NCBI GenBank assembly: GCA_025499625.1
Contig: JAFMVD010000045.1
Location: 1 to 49,113, forward strand
Direction of reading: 5' to 3'
Source: Carboxylicivirga fragile
Lineage (GTDB): Bacteria > Bacteroidota > Bacteroidia > Bacteroidales > Marinilabiliaceae
DNA: 49,113 nucleotides
Notes under the pieces: model-generated
What the model was told of the DNA's origin: nothing
Databases searched by the model: none
The model's input: only the letters and a program-made list of their open reading frames with translations
Position numbers and translations under genes: made by a program
Part shown: one piece after another, positions 1-8,665 of the stretch
How the letters are laid out: the number at the start of each line of letters is the position of its first letter
Numbering within the stretch: the stretch's first letter is position 1

Positions 1-43
1 TGATAAAAAAATCAATCTGTGCTTTTGTATCGGCATTAACCAT
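1..43 (-). CDS. 5' end of a divergent gene, cut by window start (uncertain)
   Basis: Reading leftward from an ATG at 43 gives 14 codons (beginning MVNADTKAQIDFF) that stay open to the window edge. It is too short to assign to a family. It lies divergent to the exonuclease gene, and a perfect 10-bp dyad (53-76) sits just upstream of its start, as expected for a shared divergent promoter region. It could be a chance reading frame; only the sequence to the left would tell. Confidence 0.3.
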   Translation of the reverse strand, partial: MVNADTKAQIDFFI

Positions 44-52
44 TGTAATTAG

Positions 53-76
53 CAAAATGATTTATCAATCATTTTG
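53..76. promoter_or_regulatory. Perfect inverted repeat between divergent starts (possible operator)
   Basis: CAAAATGATT at 53-62 and AATCATTTTG at 67-76 form a perfect 10-bp dyad with a 4-base spacer. Each arm ends in TCATTTTG, one base off the Bacteroidota -7 consensus TAnnTTTG, once on each strand, so the element may hold two weak divergent -7 boxes or a regulator site. Function is inferred from symmetry and position only. Confidence 0.4.
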
Positions 77-136
77 GAATACAATTGGTATAATATAAAG
101 GGAATCACGTCTTTTTTATTTCTAATAATAAATACA

Positions 137-901
137 ATGAAGATTATATCGTGGAATGTAAATGGTATTAGAGCCGTTGCCAAAAAGAATTTTTTTGATG
201 ATTTTGCTCAGATGGGAGCGGATATAGTATGTCTTCAGGAAACAAAGGCTCAGGATGATCAGGTGAGCGAAACCTTGGAGCCAATAGAAGGATACCATAT
301 TTATAGTAATTCGGCAGAAAAGAAAGGTTACTCTGGTACGGCAATCATCTCAAAGGAAAAGCCAATTAGTGTTAGAAAAGATATTGGTATAGAAAAACAT
401 GATACCGAAGGCCGCGTATTATGCCTTGAGTATAAAGACTTCTTTTTGGTAGATGTATATGTGCCAAATTCAGGTAGCGCATTGAAACGTTTGGATTATC
501 GACAAGAGTGGGATCAGGATTTCTTTAATTACTTAAAAAATCTAGAGAAAGAGAAACCAGTGTTGGTATGTGGCGACTTTAATGTGGCGCACCGTGCCAT
601 TGATCTGGCTCGTCCTAAGCCGAATTACAACAAATCGGCTGGTTTTATGCAGGAAGAGATAGATGGTATGGATCGCTTCACTCAAGGCGGTTTAATCGAT
701 ACTTTTCGCCATTTTTATCCTGAAACAACGGATAAGTATTCGTGGTGGAGTTACAGAGCTGGAGCCAGGGGTAAGAATGTAGGCTGGAGAATTGATTATT
801 TTTTGGCAAGTGAATCGTTTCTACCATCAATAAAGGATAGTTTTATTTTGAATAAGGTAATGGGTTCTGATCATTGCCCGGTGGGGATTGAATTGAAATA
901 G
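137..901 (+). CDS. xth: Exodeoxyribonuclease III / AP endonuclease (ExoA/Xth family)
   Basis: About 254 residues of the exonuclease/endonuclease/phosphatase fold, the usual length for ExoA/XthA. The family acts on abasic sites and removes 3' blocking groups during base excision repair in the cytoplasm. Family motifs appear in order: ISWNVNGIRA at the N-terminus, LQETKA (metal-binding Glu), VCGDFNVAH in the middle, WRIDYFLAS, and GSDHCPVGIEL at the end with the catalytic Asp-His pair. The frame runs open upstream to 74, but the 21 extra residues are not family-like, so the ATG at 137, directly before KIISWNVNG, is chosen. It is convergent with the LytTR regulator gene, separated by 28 bases holding a 12-base palindrome. 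Confident in function; the symbol is by family. Confidence 0.95.
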   Translation: MKIISWNVNGIRAVAKKNFFDDFAQMGADIVCLQETKAQDDQVSETLEPIEGYHIYSNSAEKKGYSGTAIISKEKPISVRKDIGIEKHDTEGRVLCLEYKDFFLVDVYVPNSGSALKRLDYRQEWDQDFFNYLKNLEKEKPVLVCGDFNVAHRAIDLARPKPNYNKSAGFMQEEIDGMDRFTQGGLIDTFRHFYPETTDKYSWWSYRAGARGKNVGWRIDYFLASESFLPSIKDSFILNKVMGSDHCPVGIELK

Positions 902-908
902 AATATAT

Positions 909-920
909 GCAAGGCCTTGC
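909..920. other. 12-base palindrome between convergent genes
   Basis: GCAAGGCCTTGC is a perfect palindrome in the 28-base gap between the stops of the exonuclease and LytTR genes. On the plus strand it is followed by GTTCGTGTTTT. It may help transcripts end from both sides, but the stem is short (4 bp with a 4-base loop) and the T-tract is poor, so it is not called a terminator. Confidence 0.35.
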
Positions 921-929
921 GTTCGTGTT

Positions 930-1688
930 TTATGAGCGCAATGCTTCCAATACGGATTCGCGTCGCATACGCGAAAGACTAATTTGCGTACCATCTTTCA
1001 TTACCAAGTAACCACCTTCGGTTTTTTCGTAGGATTGAATTTCGCTAATATTCACAAGGTGTGATTGATGCACTCTAATAAAACCTTCGTCTGCCAGTAA
1101 GTCTTCAAATTCTTTGAGGGTGCGCGACACCAATTGTTTTTGCCCCGAACGAAGATAAACCTGTGTGTAATTACTCTCACTTTTACATCGAATAATATCA
1201 GAGGTATCTACAAATAATAGGCGTTCGGCAGAGGGGAGGGCAATGCGTTTGTGTTGGTTTTGCTTATTGATTTTAAATGTTTCAATTTGTTCTTCGGTAT
1301 CTAGTCTGTTTTTACGGATTTTGTCAATTACTCTGTTGCAGGCATGTTGAAGTTCTAGCGTATTGATTGGTTTTAGAAGATAGTCGAACGCACAAAAGCG
1401 AATGGCTTTAATGGCAAACTGATCGTAGGCTGTTACAAATATGACTTCGAAGTTACGCTCTTTAATGGAGCTGAGTAAATCAAATCCACTTCCTGCTGGC
1501 ATTTGAATGTCAAGAAAAACAAGTTGGGGCTTAGTTTGATCTATCAGATTAAGTCCATCCGTTGCATTACATGCCATGCCAAGCACATTAATGTTGCCAC
1601 AGTACTTGCTTAGTAAATTATTCAGATGATCACGATTGTTTTTTTCATCATCAATTACAATTGCACTTATTTGCTCACTTTTACTCAT
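930..1688 (-). CDS. LytTR-family response regulator
   Basis: A 252-residue two-domain regulator. The N-terminal receiver has the acidic pair DDE near residues 12-14, the phosphoacceptor Asp in VFLDIQMP (about D60), and the conserved Thr and Lys in FVTAYDQFAIKA and LLKPI. The C-terminal LytTR DNA-binding domain (about 145-250) contains RLLFVDTSDIIRCKSESNYT and FIRVHQSHLVNI. The start is taken at 1688 (MSKSEQ), not the longer frame to 1712, because that ATG overlaps the stop of the kinase gene by 8 bases (ATGAGTAA), a typical coupled junction. Its partner is therefore the LytS-type kinase just upstream in transcription. Target promoters cannot be read from the window. Confidence 0.93.
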   Translation of the reverse strand: MSKSEQISAIVIDDEKNNRDHLNNLLSKYCGNINVLGMACNATDGLNLIDQTKPQLVFLDIQMPAGSGFDLLSSIKERNFEVIFVTAYDQFAIKAIRFCAFDYLLKPINTLELQHACNRVIDKIRKNRLDTEEQIETFKINKQNQHKRIALPSAERLLFVDTSDIIRCKSESNYTQVYLRSGQKQLVSRTLKEFEDLLADEGFIRVHQSHLVNISEIQSYEKTEGGYLVMKDGTQISLSRMRRESVLEALRS

Positions 1689-4674
1689 GTTCAAGTTCGT
1701 ATAATAGTTCAACTAATGTACCATTTTCTGCTGGCTCTAAAGTTTGTTTATTGCTAATGTTTAAGTCAATTTCCATTTTGTAAGTATCCCGTAGTACTTC
1801 CAAGCGTTTCTTCGATAAAGAAATGCCTTTGCCCAATTTTAAACTGTTCTCATCCAGAGAAAATCCTTTACCATTATCCTCAATGCTACACTTTAAGCAA
1901 TGCTTATCTTTTTTAAATTTCACCGTGATGTTGCCTTGTTTTCCTAGTGCAGGAATGCCATGAATAACGGCGTTCTCCACAAATGGTTGTATTAATAACC
2001 CTGGTATTTCAATGTTATTGATATCAAGTAGAGGGTCGCATTCAATGGTATACTGAAAATTGAAACGCAAGGCTTCTAATCGCAAATAGGTATCAATACT
2101 TTTAATTTCATCGTTGAGAGGAATAAGTAGGTGCTCCGAGTTGTTTAGTACTTGTCGCATCAATCCTGAAAATTCGGCAATGTATTGACTGGCTTCTTCG
2201 TTACGCTCATCGCTCACTAAATGCTGTATCGAGTTAAGTGTATTAAACATGAAATGGGGATTGAGTTGAGAGCGTATTGCTCTCAACTCCAATTGTACTT
2301 TTTCACGCTTTTGCGCTTCTTCTTTTTTTAGTTTTTTATTGCGATAGTTGAAATACAACCAAAGAATGAATCCTGCCAAAGCAAAGCCACCAAGCCACCA
2401 GAAAAAATTAGATAAATCACTTTTAGCTTCAAATGATTTGGCTTTGTTTTTAATGTAGATATCCAATTTTGTGGCGTATTGCCCCATTGATTCCAAGGAG
2501 TATTTAGTATTTCCTCTCATTGTTTTACCATCCCATATAACATCAAAGTTGCCATTTGGATTGATTAGAAACGCCGATTTAGCAATGGTGGCTTTGTAAT
2601 TTTGCGTTGCAGTGTTTTGCCAATTTTCATTAATGAGTAAGGGGCCTGAGTAAATTTCTCTAATAGACCGAAGTTTTGTTTTGTCCCACTCTTTGTTGGT
2701 TGCAACCACAACAGTTTCAAAATTTTCTGCTTGAACAGAGTCGCGCATTGCTTGCATTAATTTCAACTGGTGTAAATCATACTCATCTTCGGTTTCAGCA
2801 AATAATAGATATACCCACTTACCTTTGAAATCACTCAATGACACAAGGCGACTATTATCGTTCCTTAAACTAAAGTCTGGGGCTTCCTTACCTTGTTGAA
2901 TACTGGCATTATTGCCTAATTTATTAGCAAATATTTTGGACATCTCTGAGTAAGGAAATTCTTTGGATAAGTCGCTAAGCATGTCCTTTGCATCTTCAAT
3001 TTGACCTTTTTGAATAGCTGTGTGCAGGTTTTGTGACATGCTATAATAACGCATTTCATCCTTGAGTGATAGTTTAGATAAATCAAAGAAGACTTTTTCA
3101 TCTGAATGGTTCGATCTGTGTATCCCTAATACTTCTTTTTGGTGGAGTAAGTATGAGCGGATCTCTCCACGCATTTGATTACTTACATAATTGCAGTGTT
3201 GCAACAATTTGTTATCTGTAAAACGTTCTTTGTAAATTTTCTTATTAGCATTAGTCGTTCCGGTACGGACTCTTACTCTTTCGGTTGTCCAACTAATTGG
3301 CGCTGTCATAGCTGTTCCGAAAAAGATTTCTGCCTTAAAATAATTCTTGGCAGATATAGAAAATGTTTGGTTTTTAAGTTTACCTAGTAAATGATCCGTT
3401 GTGATATTTATGTTACTTATATAATCTTCATCGCTAGTGATATTTAGTTTTCCAATTTTTCGAGACTCACCCTTTAGCATTTCGGCGAATGCGAATTTGG
3501 CTGCTGAAGAACCCTTAAAAGTCCATTTTTTGTCAGCTGAATTAATTGATACATTAATAGAATCACCTGGTTCAATGAATAAATTTTCGGCAAATGAGTT
3601 TTCGTTTCCAATTTCACCTAGACGAATTGTCAGCTCCATTGGCCGGTGAAGTGCAAATGCTAGGTCAAAGCTGCCATCTTCTTTTATTTGTGCACTTACT
3701 TTTTTAAAGCACTCGCTATCGGCATATCGTTTTTGAACATAAACACTGATTTGTCGCAAATTATTAGGTGCAATTTTACCCTTTATTGAAACTTTGGGAA
3801 CCTTTTTAATACTATTAAGATCTACAAAATGTGTTTCGCTTACTCCTGCTTTTAATACTGAAAGACTTAATCCTTTTGTTTTCGAAATAGTATAAATAGG
3901 TTTTGTTTCCCCAAGTAAGTACTTGTCCTCGTTAAAAAGCGCACCTTGTATGAAACGACCTTTATCTTTTGAGAAAAATATAGTGTCAATCACATTACTA
4001 TCTCTTCGAAATAATTGACCATCTCGATACACACGTAATGTTTCATTTGTTCTAAATGGTATTATCTTAGGTTGATAGCTTAGCTTGATTTTTTTATTAT
4101 CAATTTTTTTTATGTCTATATGATCCTTTAGAGGAGGGAAGGCTTGCTGAATAATTACCTTGAATGGCTGAGATGCAAAAGCAATTGGATTGTAGTTGAC
4201 GTAGAATTCATTAAAATTTTTGGAGTGTAATTCATTGATAATGCCTTGGTATATTTCTTCTATGCCTTCAAGGTTTGATACAGTTCCATCCTTATCTACC
4301 CATATTTTAAAAGGTTTATCCAGCATTTGTGTCAGGGTGTATTCACTTTTAAAAAGTGGTGAGTTGTTATACTTACTATCGTAACAGCGGTTGAAACGCC
4401 ACCTTGTAAACCGTTTGATTTCAACATTCAGTTCAAATAAATCACCTCTTTTTCCGTGTGGTTTAAAAAGAAAGTAAAAATCCAGTGAGAATGGATTAAG
4501 GTCGTTCCAGTAATAGTGATTATAACCTTCTTCTTGAAAATGTCGGCCGTAGTTACGAACCATTACAACAAACTCGTCGCCTTGTTTAAAATCATACTTT
4601 AAATTGTCGGGAGGAGCTGCGTAGGAGCTACTTGAAATAATAAGAATGCTTAGTGCAAAAAATAATTTTCTCAT
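1681..4674 (-). CDS. LytS-type sensor histidine kinase with a TlpA/redoxin-like ectodomain
   Basis: A 997-residue sensor. Order: signal peptide (1-19); unassigned beta-rich region (about 20-290); a segment like the N-terminal domain of Bacteroidota TlpA lipoproteins (about 293-400, ending in IEPGDSINVSI and FKGSSAAKFAF); an alpha-helical linker; a thioredoxin/redoxin-like domain (about 595-735) opening GKEAPDFSLRN and containing KSAFLINPNGNFDVIWDG; one membrane helix (about 752-775); then a His_kinase domain with QLNPHFMFNTLNS (phospho-His about 807) and ATPase motifs NAVIHG and DNGKGFSL. Where active TlpA proteins have WCxxC the sequence reads FAETEDEYDL, so there is no redox cysteine pair and the domain is probably a binding or sensing relic. 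It overlaps and presumably phosphorylates the LytTR regulator. Kinase call is firm; the ectodomain call rests on motif resemblance. Confidence 0.9.
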   Translation of the reverse strand: MRKLFFALSILIISSSSYAAPPDNLKYDFKQGDEFVVMVRNYGRHFQEEGYNHYYWNDLNPFSLDFYFLFKPHGKRGDLFELNVEIKRFTRWRFNRCYDSKYNNSPLFKSEYTLTQMLDKPFKIWVDKDGTVSNLEGIEEIYQGIINELHSKNFNEFYVNYNPIAFASQPFKVIIQQAFPPLKDHIDIKKIDNKKIKLSYQPKIIPFRTNETLRVYRDGQLFRRDSNVIDTIFFSKDKGRFIQGALFNEDKYLLGETKPIYTISKTKGLSLSVLKAGVSETHFVDLNSIKKVPKVSIKGKIAPNNLRQISVYVQKRYADSECFKKVSAQIKEDGSFDLAFALHRPMELTIRLGEIGNENSFAENLFIEPGDSINVSINSADKKWTFKGSSAAKFAFAEMLKGESRKIGKLNITSDEDYISNINITTDHLLGKLKNQTFSISAKNYFKAEIFFGTAMTAPISWTTERVRVRTGTTNANKKIYKERFTDNKLLQHCNYVSNQMRGEIRSYLLHQKEVLGIHRSNHSDEKVFFDLSKLSLKDEMRYYSMSQNLHTAIQKGQIEDAKDMLSDLSKEFPYSEMSKIFANKLGNNASIQQGKEAPDFSLRNDNSRLVSLSDFKGKWVYLLFAETEDEYDLHQLKLMQAMRDSVQAENFETVVVATNKEWDKTKLRSIREIYSGPLLINENWQNTATQNYKATIAKSAFLINPNGNFDVIWDGKTMRGNTKYSLESMGQYATKLDIYIKNKAKSFEAKSDLSNFFWWLGGFALAGFILWLYFNYRNKKLKKEEAQKREKVQLELRAIRSQLNPHFMFNTLNSIQHLVSDERNEEASQYIAEFSGLMRQVLNNSEHLLIPLNDEIKSIDTYLRLEALRFNFQYTIECDPLLDINNIEIPGLLIQPFVENAVIHGIPALGKQGNITVKFKKDKHCLKCSIEDNGKGFSLDENSLKLGKGISLSKKRLEVLRDTYKMEIDLNISNKQTLEPAENGTLVELLYELEHE

Positions 4675-4852
4675 GCTTCGGTAATTGAATGGTAAATATT
4701 AAATTTTATTTCAAATTAAATATCACACATTCTCTTATAATTATGCGTGAGGAATGAGTAATTGGTAGATATGAATGATTAATGGTAAATTGTTAATTAT
4801 AAATTTGACTCATCTTAAATTTATCGACTTGGAATTTGGACTCTAAGTTTTA
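4675..4852. other. Intergenic region, no recognised element
   Basis: 178 bases between the HTH gene stop and the kinase start on the minus strand, strongly AT-rich. No open frame, good hairpin terminator or exact TAnnTTTG promoter was found. The closest promoter-like string is TTAATTTG about 40 bases before the kinase ATG. Presumably holds the kinase promoter. Confidence 0.4.
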
Positions 4853-5053
4853 TTAATCATCGTTGTCAAGCGTGAAGATATCGTTTACTGTTTTACTAAA
4901 AACTTCAGATATTTTCAGCGATAAGACTGTAGAAGGTATGTATTTGCCATTCTCGATGGAGTTGATTGTTTGCCTGGATACATTAACTTTTTTTGCTAAC
5001 TCTGATTGTGTTAGGTTAAGTATGGCTCGTTCTACTTTTAATGTGTTTTTCAT
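4853..5053 (-). CDS. Small Xre/Cro-CI-type HTH regulator
   Basis: A 66-residue protein that is little more than one helix-turn-helix: LTQSELAKKVNVSRQTINSIENGKYIPS is seen as helices 2-4 of an HTH_3 domain, followed by LSLKISEVF and the tail VNDIFTLDND. This is the compact YozG-like form found in many Gram-positive and Bacteroidota genomes. Its ATG overlaps the stop of the membrane-protein gene as ATGA, so the two are translationally coupled and share the promoter at 5562-5593. By analogy with similar pairs it probably regulates the membrane protein's own operon, but no operator was recognised. Confidence 0.88.
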   Translation of the reverse strand: MKNTLKVERAILNLTQSELAKKVNVSRQTINSIENGKYIPSTVLSLKISEVFSKTVNDIFTLDNDD

Positions 5054-5529
5054 TTTAAAAGTCTTCGCTTAGCAATTTGAAAGTTTAGGATATACAAAAA
5101 GAGAATATAGCCCGTGCTATAGAGTGAATTATTCTCATCTATATTTCCTCCTGATAATAGATTCAGCAGAACAAAGAAAATGTGAGCAATAATACCTGCA
5201 AAAAAAGCTATAAATACCGAATTTAATCGCAGTGACATGGTCATCTCATCTTCGTGTTTTTCTTTTGATAGGCTAATTACTAAACCTCCAATGATGAAAC
5301 CAAACTGCCAAAAATAGCCTAGGCTTGATGAATCAGTTGTTGAATCGTTCCAGCGAAGAATAAGTGATGAAATAGCTAAAAGTACACCTATATATTTCGA
5401 CCAATAGGGTAATAGTTTGACTTTTCGTTTAATATCAAAACGTTTGTCAGATTTGAAAGTTGAAATTAATAGGATAATGGTCGTAAGTATTGCTAATAGG
5501 CTTAGGGTGATGATAGTTGATTTTTCCAT
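5050..5529 (-). CDS. Integral membrane protein paired with the small HTH regulator
   Basis: 159 residues with about four or five hydrophobic helices (roughly 5-23, 44-60, 72-88, 104-127, 137-152). The cytoplasmic-looking segment SKEKHEDEMTMSLRLNS, rich in charged residues between helices, is typical of small membrane proteins found next to YozG-like HTH genes. No enzyme motif is visible and the function is unknown. It is the first gene of a two-gene operon: a well-formed promoter lies 33 bases upstream and its stop overlaps the HTH start by 4 bases. Confidence 0.75.
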   Translation of the reverse strand: MEKSTIITLSLLAILTTIILLISTFKSDKRFDIKRKVKLLPYWSKYIGVLLAISSLILRWNDSTTDSSSLGYFWQFGFIIGGLVISLSKEKHEDEMTMSLRLNSVFIAFFAGIIAHIFFVLLNLLSGGNIDENNSLYSTGYILFLYILNFQIAKRRLLK

Positions 5530-5561
5530 AGTTAATGTGTCGGCTTTAGTTTACAATATGA

Positions 5562-5593
5562 CAAACATACTTGACATTCGATTCAAAAGCAAA
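5562..5593 (-). promoter_or_regulatory. Bacteroidota-type promoter for the membrane protein/HTH pair
   Basis: On the minus strand TTTG (5593-5590), a 20-base spacer and TATGTTTG (5569-5562) match the family's -33 TTG / -7 TAnnTTTG layout exactly. The ATG at 5529 follows about 33 bases later. Confidence 0.75.
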
Positions 5594-5662
5594 TAAATTT
5601 AATTATTTCTGAATTAATGTAAGTTTATGATAAAGTAATAATAGGTTTGAAGACACTCAATC

Positions 5663-8521
5663 TTACTTTGCCAACTCCTGTCTAAGAAATTCTGCCGTAT
5701 AACTGGTTTTGTGCTTCGCTACTTTCTCAGGCGTTCCTACACATAGAATCTCACCGCCATGGCGCCCACCACCTTGGCCAATATCGATAATGTGGTCAGC
5801 CACTTTTATTACATCCAGGTTGTGTTCGATAACCAAAACAGTATTGCCATGATCGACCAAACGGTGCAGCACATCTAATAATACACGGATGTCTTCAAAG
5901 TGTAAACCTGTGGTTGGTTCGTCCAATATGTAAATGGTTTTTCCGGTATCGCGTTTTGCCAGTTCAGTTGCCAGTTTTACACGTTGGCTTTCACCACCCG
6001 AGAGTGTTGTTGAAGGTTGGCCAAGGGTTATGTAACCCAAACCTACCTCTTGCAGTGTTTTGAGTGTTTTTATCAGTTTTGGTATGTGTTCGAAAAATTC
6101 AACCGCTTGATTAATGGTCATGTTAAGCACGTCGCTTATTGACTTGCCTTTGTAACGTACCTCAAGTGTTTCACGATTATAGCGTTTGCCTGCACAATCA
6201 GGGCACTCGACCATAACATCGGGTAAGAAATTCATTTCGATAACTTGCACACCACCACCCTTGCAGGTTTCACAGCGACCACCTTTTACATTGAAGGAAA
6301 AACGACCAGGCTTATAGGCTCTTATTTTGGATTCGGGCAACTCGGCAAATAGTTTGCGAATTTCATCGAAAAGCTTTGTATAGGTTGCCGGATTGGATCG
6401 TGGCGTTCGGCCAAGCGGAGCTTGATCAACATCCACAACCTTATCAAGATGCTCAAGACCTTCAATCGATTTGAATGGTAGCGGATCTTTGACAGCATTA
6501 TAAATGTGCTGATTTAATATTGGGTACAGGGTTGAATTGATTAACGATGATTTTCCACTACCTGAAACCCCCGTTACACAGATGAATTGTCCCAGTGGAA
6601 TATCAACACTGACGTTTTGTAAGTTATGACCACTAGCGCCTTTTAGGCGAAGTTTAAGGCCATTGCCTTCACGCCTTGTTTCAGGGATAGCTATTTTCTT
6701 TCGCCCGGTTAAGTAATCAGCCGTTAAGGTATCTTTCTGCATAATCTCCATCGGCGTTCCGTGAGCTACTACTTCACCGCCATGGCGACCAGCTTCGGGC
6801 CCCATATCCAATACGTAGTCGGCAGCCATCATCATATCCTGATCGTGTTCAACTACCAAAACAGAGTTGCCAGTATCTCTCAACTGACTTAAGGATTTTA
6901 TTAAACGATGGTTATCACGTTGATGTAAGCCAATGCTAGGTTCATCAAGAATGTATAAGACATTAACCAATTGAGAGCCAATTTGAGTAGCTAAACGAAT
7001 GCGTTGACTTTCACCTCCTGACAGGGTCATGGCACCACGATTAAGCGATAAATAATCCAAACCAACATCAATAAGAAAGCCTAAGCGACTTCGTATTTCT
7101 TTTAGTACTTCATGACCAATGGTACGTTGTTTCTTGGTCATTCGATCTTCCAAGCCATCGAACCAGCCATTAAGTAAACCAAGATCCATATCGGCTAACT
7201 CAGCTATGTTCTTTTCATCGATCTTAAAATGAAGAGCCTCTCTATTTAAACGAAGGCCATCGCATTTGTCGCAATGCGAATTTTTAATAAATTGTCTGGC
7301 CCACTTTCGGGCTTTCATTGATGTGTCGTTCTCCTGCTGAATGAGAATGTATTTTATCACACCCTCGAAACTTAGATAGTAGTTTGAAGTTGTGCCAAGC
7401 GGAGTGTTCTTTAATGTAATTGGCTCGCTAGAACCATGTAATATAATATCAATAGCTTCTTCCGGAATGTTTTTAATTGGCGTATCAATGGTAAAACCAT
7501 GTTTCTCACCAATGGCTTCAATCTGCCAGAAGATTAAACTGTTTTTGTATTTGCCTAAAGGTACTATGCCACCTTTTTTGATGGTAGAGTTAGCATCGGG
7601 TACAATCTTTTCAAAATCAACTTCATCGATGGTGCCTAGTCCTTTACATTTAGGGCATGCACCTTGCGGCGAGTTAAATGAAAAGGAGTGGGGTGCAGGT
7701 TCGTTATAGGATATGCCGGAAGTCGGACACATCAACTGGCGACTGTAATACTTTTGTTCGTCGCTATCGGCATCAACTAACATCATTACCCCTTTGCCAT
7801 GATGCATGGCGAGCTGTATGCTTTCCTTTAAACGCTTAATGTCATCGCTACTTACTTTTACGCGATCAATCACCAACTCGATAAAGTGATTTTTGTAACG
7901 ATCAACACGCATGCCATGAACCAGCTCCTTTATCTCTCCATCAATGCGAACATTTAAGAAACCTTTTTTTCGTATTTGATCAAACAACTCTTTGTAATGC
8001 CCTTTACGACCTTTTACTAATGGAGCTGTGATATAAGCTTTTTTACCTTCAAACTGTTCTAAAATCAGATTCAGAATCTGTTCGTCGGTATATTTAACCA
8101 TTAGCTCACCTGTTTTGTAAGAATAGGCTTGACCAGCACGTGCATATAAGAGACGAAGGAAATCGTATATCTCAGTAGTTGTTCCAACTGTGGAACGAGG
8201 GTTTTTTCCAGTGGTTTTTTGCTCGATGGAAATAACAGGGCTCAATCCGGTGATTTTATCCACATCGGGACGTTCCATGTTACCTAAAAATTGGCGGGCA
8301 TAGGCTGAAAAAGTTTCGATATAGCGACGCTGGCCTTCGGCATAAATAGTATCAAATGCTAACGATGATTTGCCACTGCCACTTAAGCCAGTTACCACTA
8401 CCAGCTTATCACGCGGAATAGTGACATCGATGTTTTGAAGATTATGAACACGTGCCCCGTACACTTCAATCTGTCCCGAGTTCTCGTTGATTGAAGCCTT
8501 TTTTTCTACTGTATCCTTCAC
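5663..8521 (-). CDS. uvrA: UvrABC excinuclease subunit A
   Basis: Nucleotide excision repair damage-recognition ATPase, about 950 residues from the chosen start, normal for UvrA. Seen in order: [16 protein letters not shown] and Walker [10 protein letters not shown]; a zinc module with CPTSG and CPKCKGLG; a second Cys cluster [14 protein letters not shown] signature [12 protein letters not shown] with Walker [13 protein letters not shown]; a second Walker [10 protein letters not shown]; the C-terminal zinc finger CETCKGGG and CPDCAGKRY; and [12 protein letters not shown] with [10 protein letters not shown]. The open frame extends to 8611, but its start lies in the T-tract of the upstream gene's terminator and a TATCTTTG -7 box (8544-8551) lies inside it. 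Translation therefore most likely begins at GTG 8521 or TTG 8524. Confidence 0.96.
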   Translation of the reverse strand: MKDTVEKKASINENSGQIEVYGARVHNLQNIDVTIPRDKLVVVTGLSGSGKSSLAFDTIYAEGQRRYIETFSAYARQFLGNMERPDVDKITGLSPVISIEQKTTGKNPRSTVGTTTEIYDFLRLLYARAGQAYSYKTGELMVKYTDEQILNLILEQFEGKKAYITAPLVKGRKGHYKELFDQIRKKGFLNVRIDGEIKELVHGMRVDRYKNHFIELVIDRVKVSSDDIKRLKESIQLAMHHGKGVMMLVDADSDEQKYYSRQLMCPTSGISYNEPAPHSFSFNSPQGACPKCKGLGTIDEVDFEKIVPDANSTIKKGGIVPLGKYKNSLIFWQIEAIGEKHGFTIDTPIKNIPEEAIDIILHGSSEPITLKNTPLGTTSNYYLSFEGVIKYILIQQENDTSMKARKWARQFIKNSHCDKCDGLRLNREALHFKIDEKNIAELADMDLGLLNGWFDGLEDRMTKKQRTIGHEVLKEIRSRLGFLIDVGLDYLSLNRGAMTLSGGESQRIRLATQIGSQLVNVLYILDEPSIGLHQRDNHRLIKSLSQLRDTGNSVLVVEHDQDMMMAADYVLDMGPEAGRHGGEVVAHGTPMEIMQKDTLTADYLTGRKKIAIPETRREGNGLKLRLKGASGHNLQNVSVDIPLGQFICVTGVSGSGKSSLINSTLYPILNQHIYNAVKDPLPFKSIEGLEHLDKVVDVDQAPLGRTPRSNPATYTKLFDEIRKLFAELPESKIRAYKPGRFSFNVKGGRCETCKGGGVQVIEMNFLPDVMVECPDCAGKRYNRETLEVRYKGKSISDVLNMTINQAVEFFEHIPKLIKTLKTLQEVGLGYITLGQPSTTLSGGESQRVKLATELAKRDTGKTIYILDEPTTGLHFEDIRVLLDVLHRLVDHGNTVLVIEHNLDVIKVADHIIDIGQGGGRHGGEILCVGTPEKVAKHKTSYTAEFLRQELAK

Positions 8522-8543
8522 CAATTTTAATTTTTTAGAACCG

Positions 8544-8551
8544 CAAAGATA
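8544..8551 (-). promoter_or_regulatory. -7 promoter element for uvrA
   Basis: TATCTTTG on the minus strand is an exact TAnnTTTG element about 20 bases before the proposed GTG start, followed by an A-rich leader. The -33 region (AGCTTTTC) is weak. It lies between the terminator of the upstream gene and the first conserved UvrA residues. Confidence 0.6.
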
Positions 8552-8609
8552 ACAAATCTTTTCAGGCGAAAAGCTAAACGGTTTGAATACAAAACTTGTT
8601 TTATGGAGC

Positions 8610-8662
8610 AAAAATAAGGAGCGGCTCTTTGTTTTTGATTTGAAATACAGAGCCGCTCCTTA
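8610..8662 (-). terminator. Rho-independent terminator of the M56-ExbD-M23 gene
   Basis: Perfect 14-bp stem: TAAGGAGCGGCTCT (8615-8628) pairs with AGAGCCGCTCCTTA (8649-8662) around a 20-base loop. It starts four bases after the stop codon and is followed on the minus strand by ATTTTT. It also separates this transcript from uvrA. Confidence 0.88.
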
Positions 8663-8665
8663 ATA

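Noticed and set aside
7392-7709. 105-codon open frame on the plus strand inside uvrA
   Set aside because: It lies fully antisense to a strongly conserved UvrA region and has no family-like composition or start signal.
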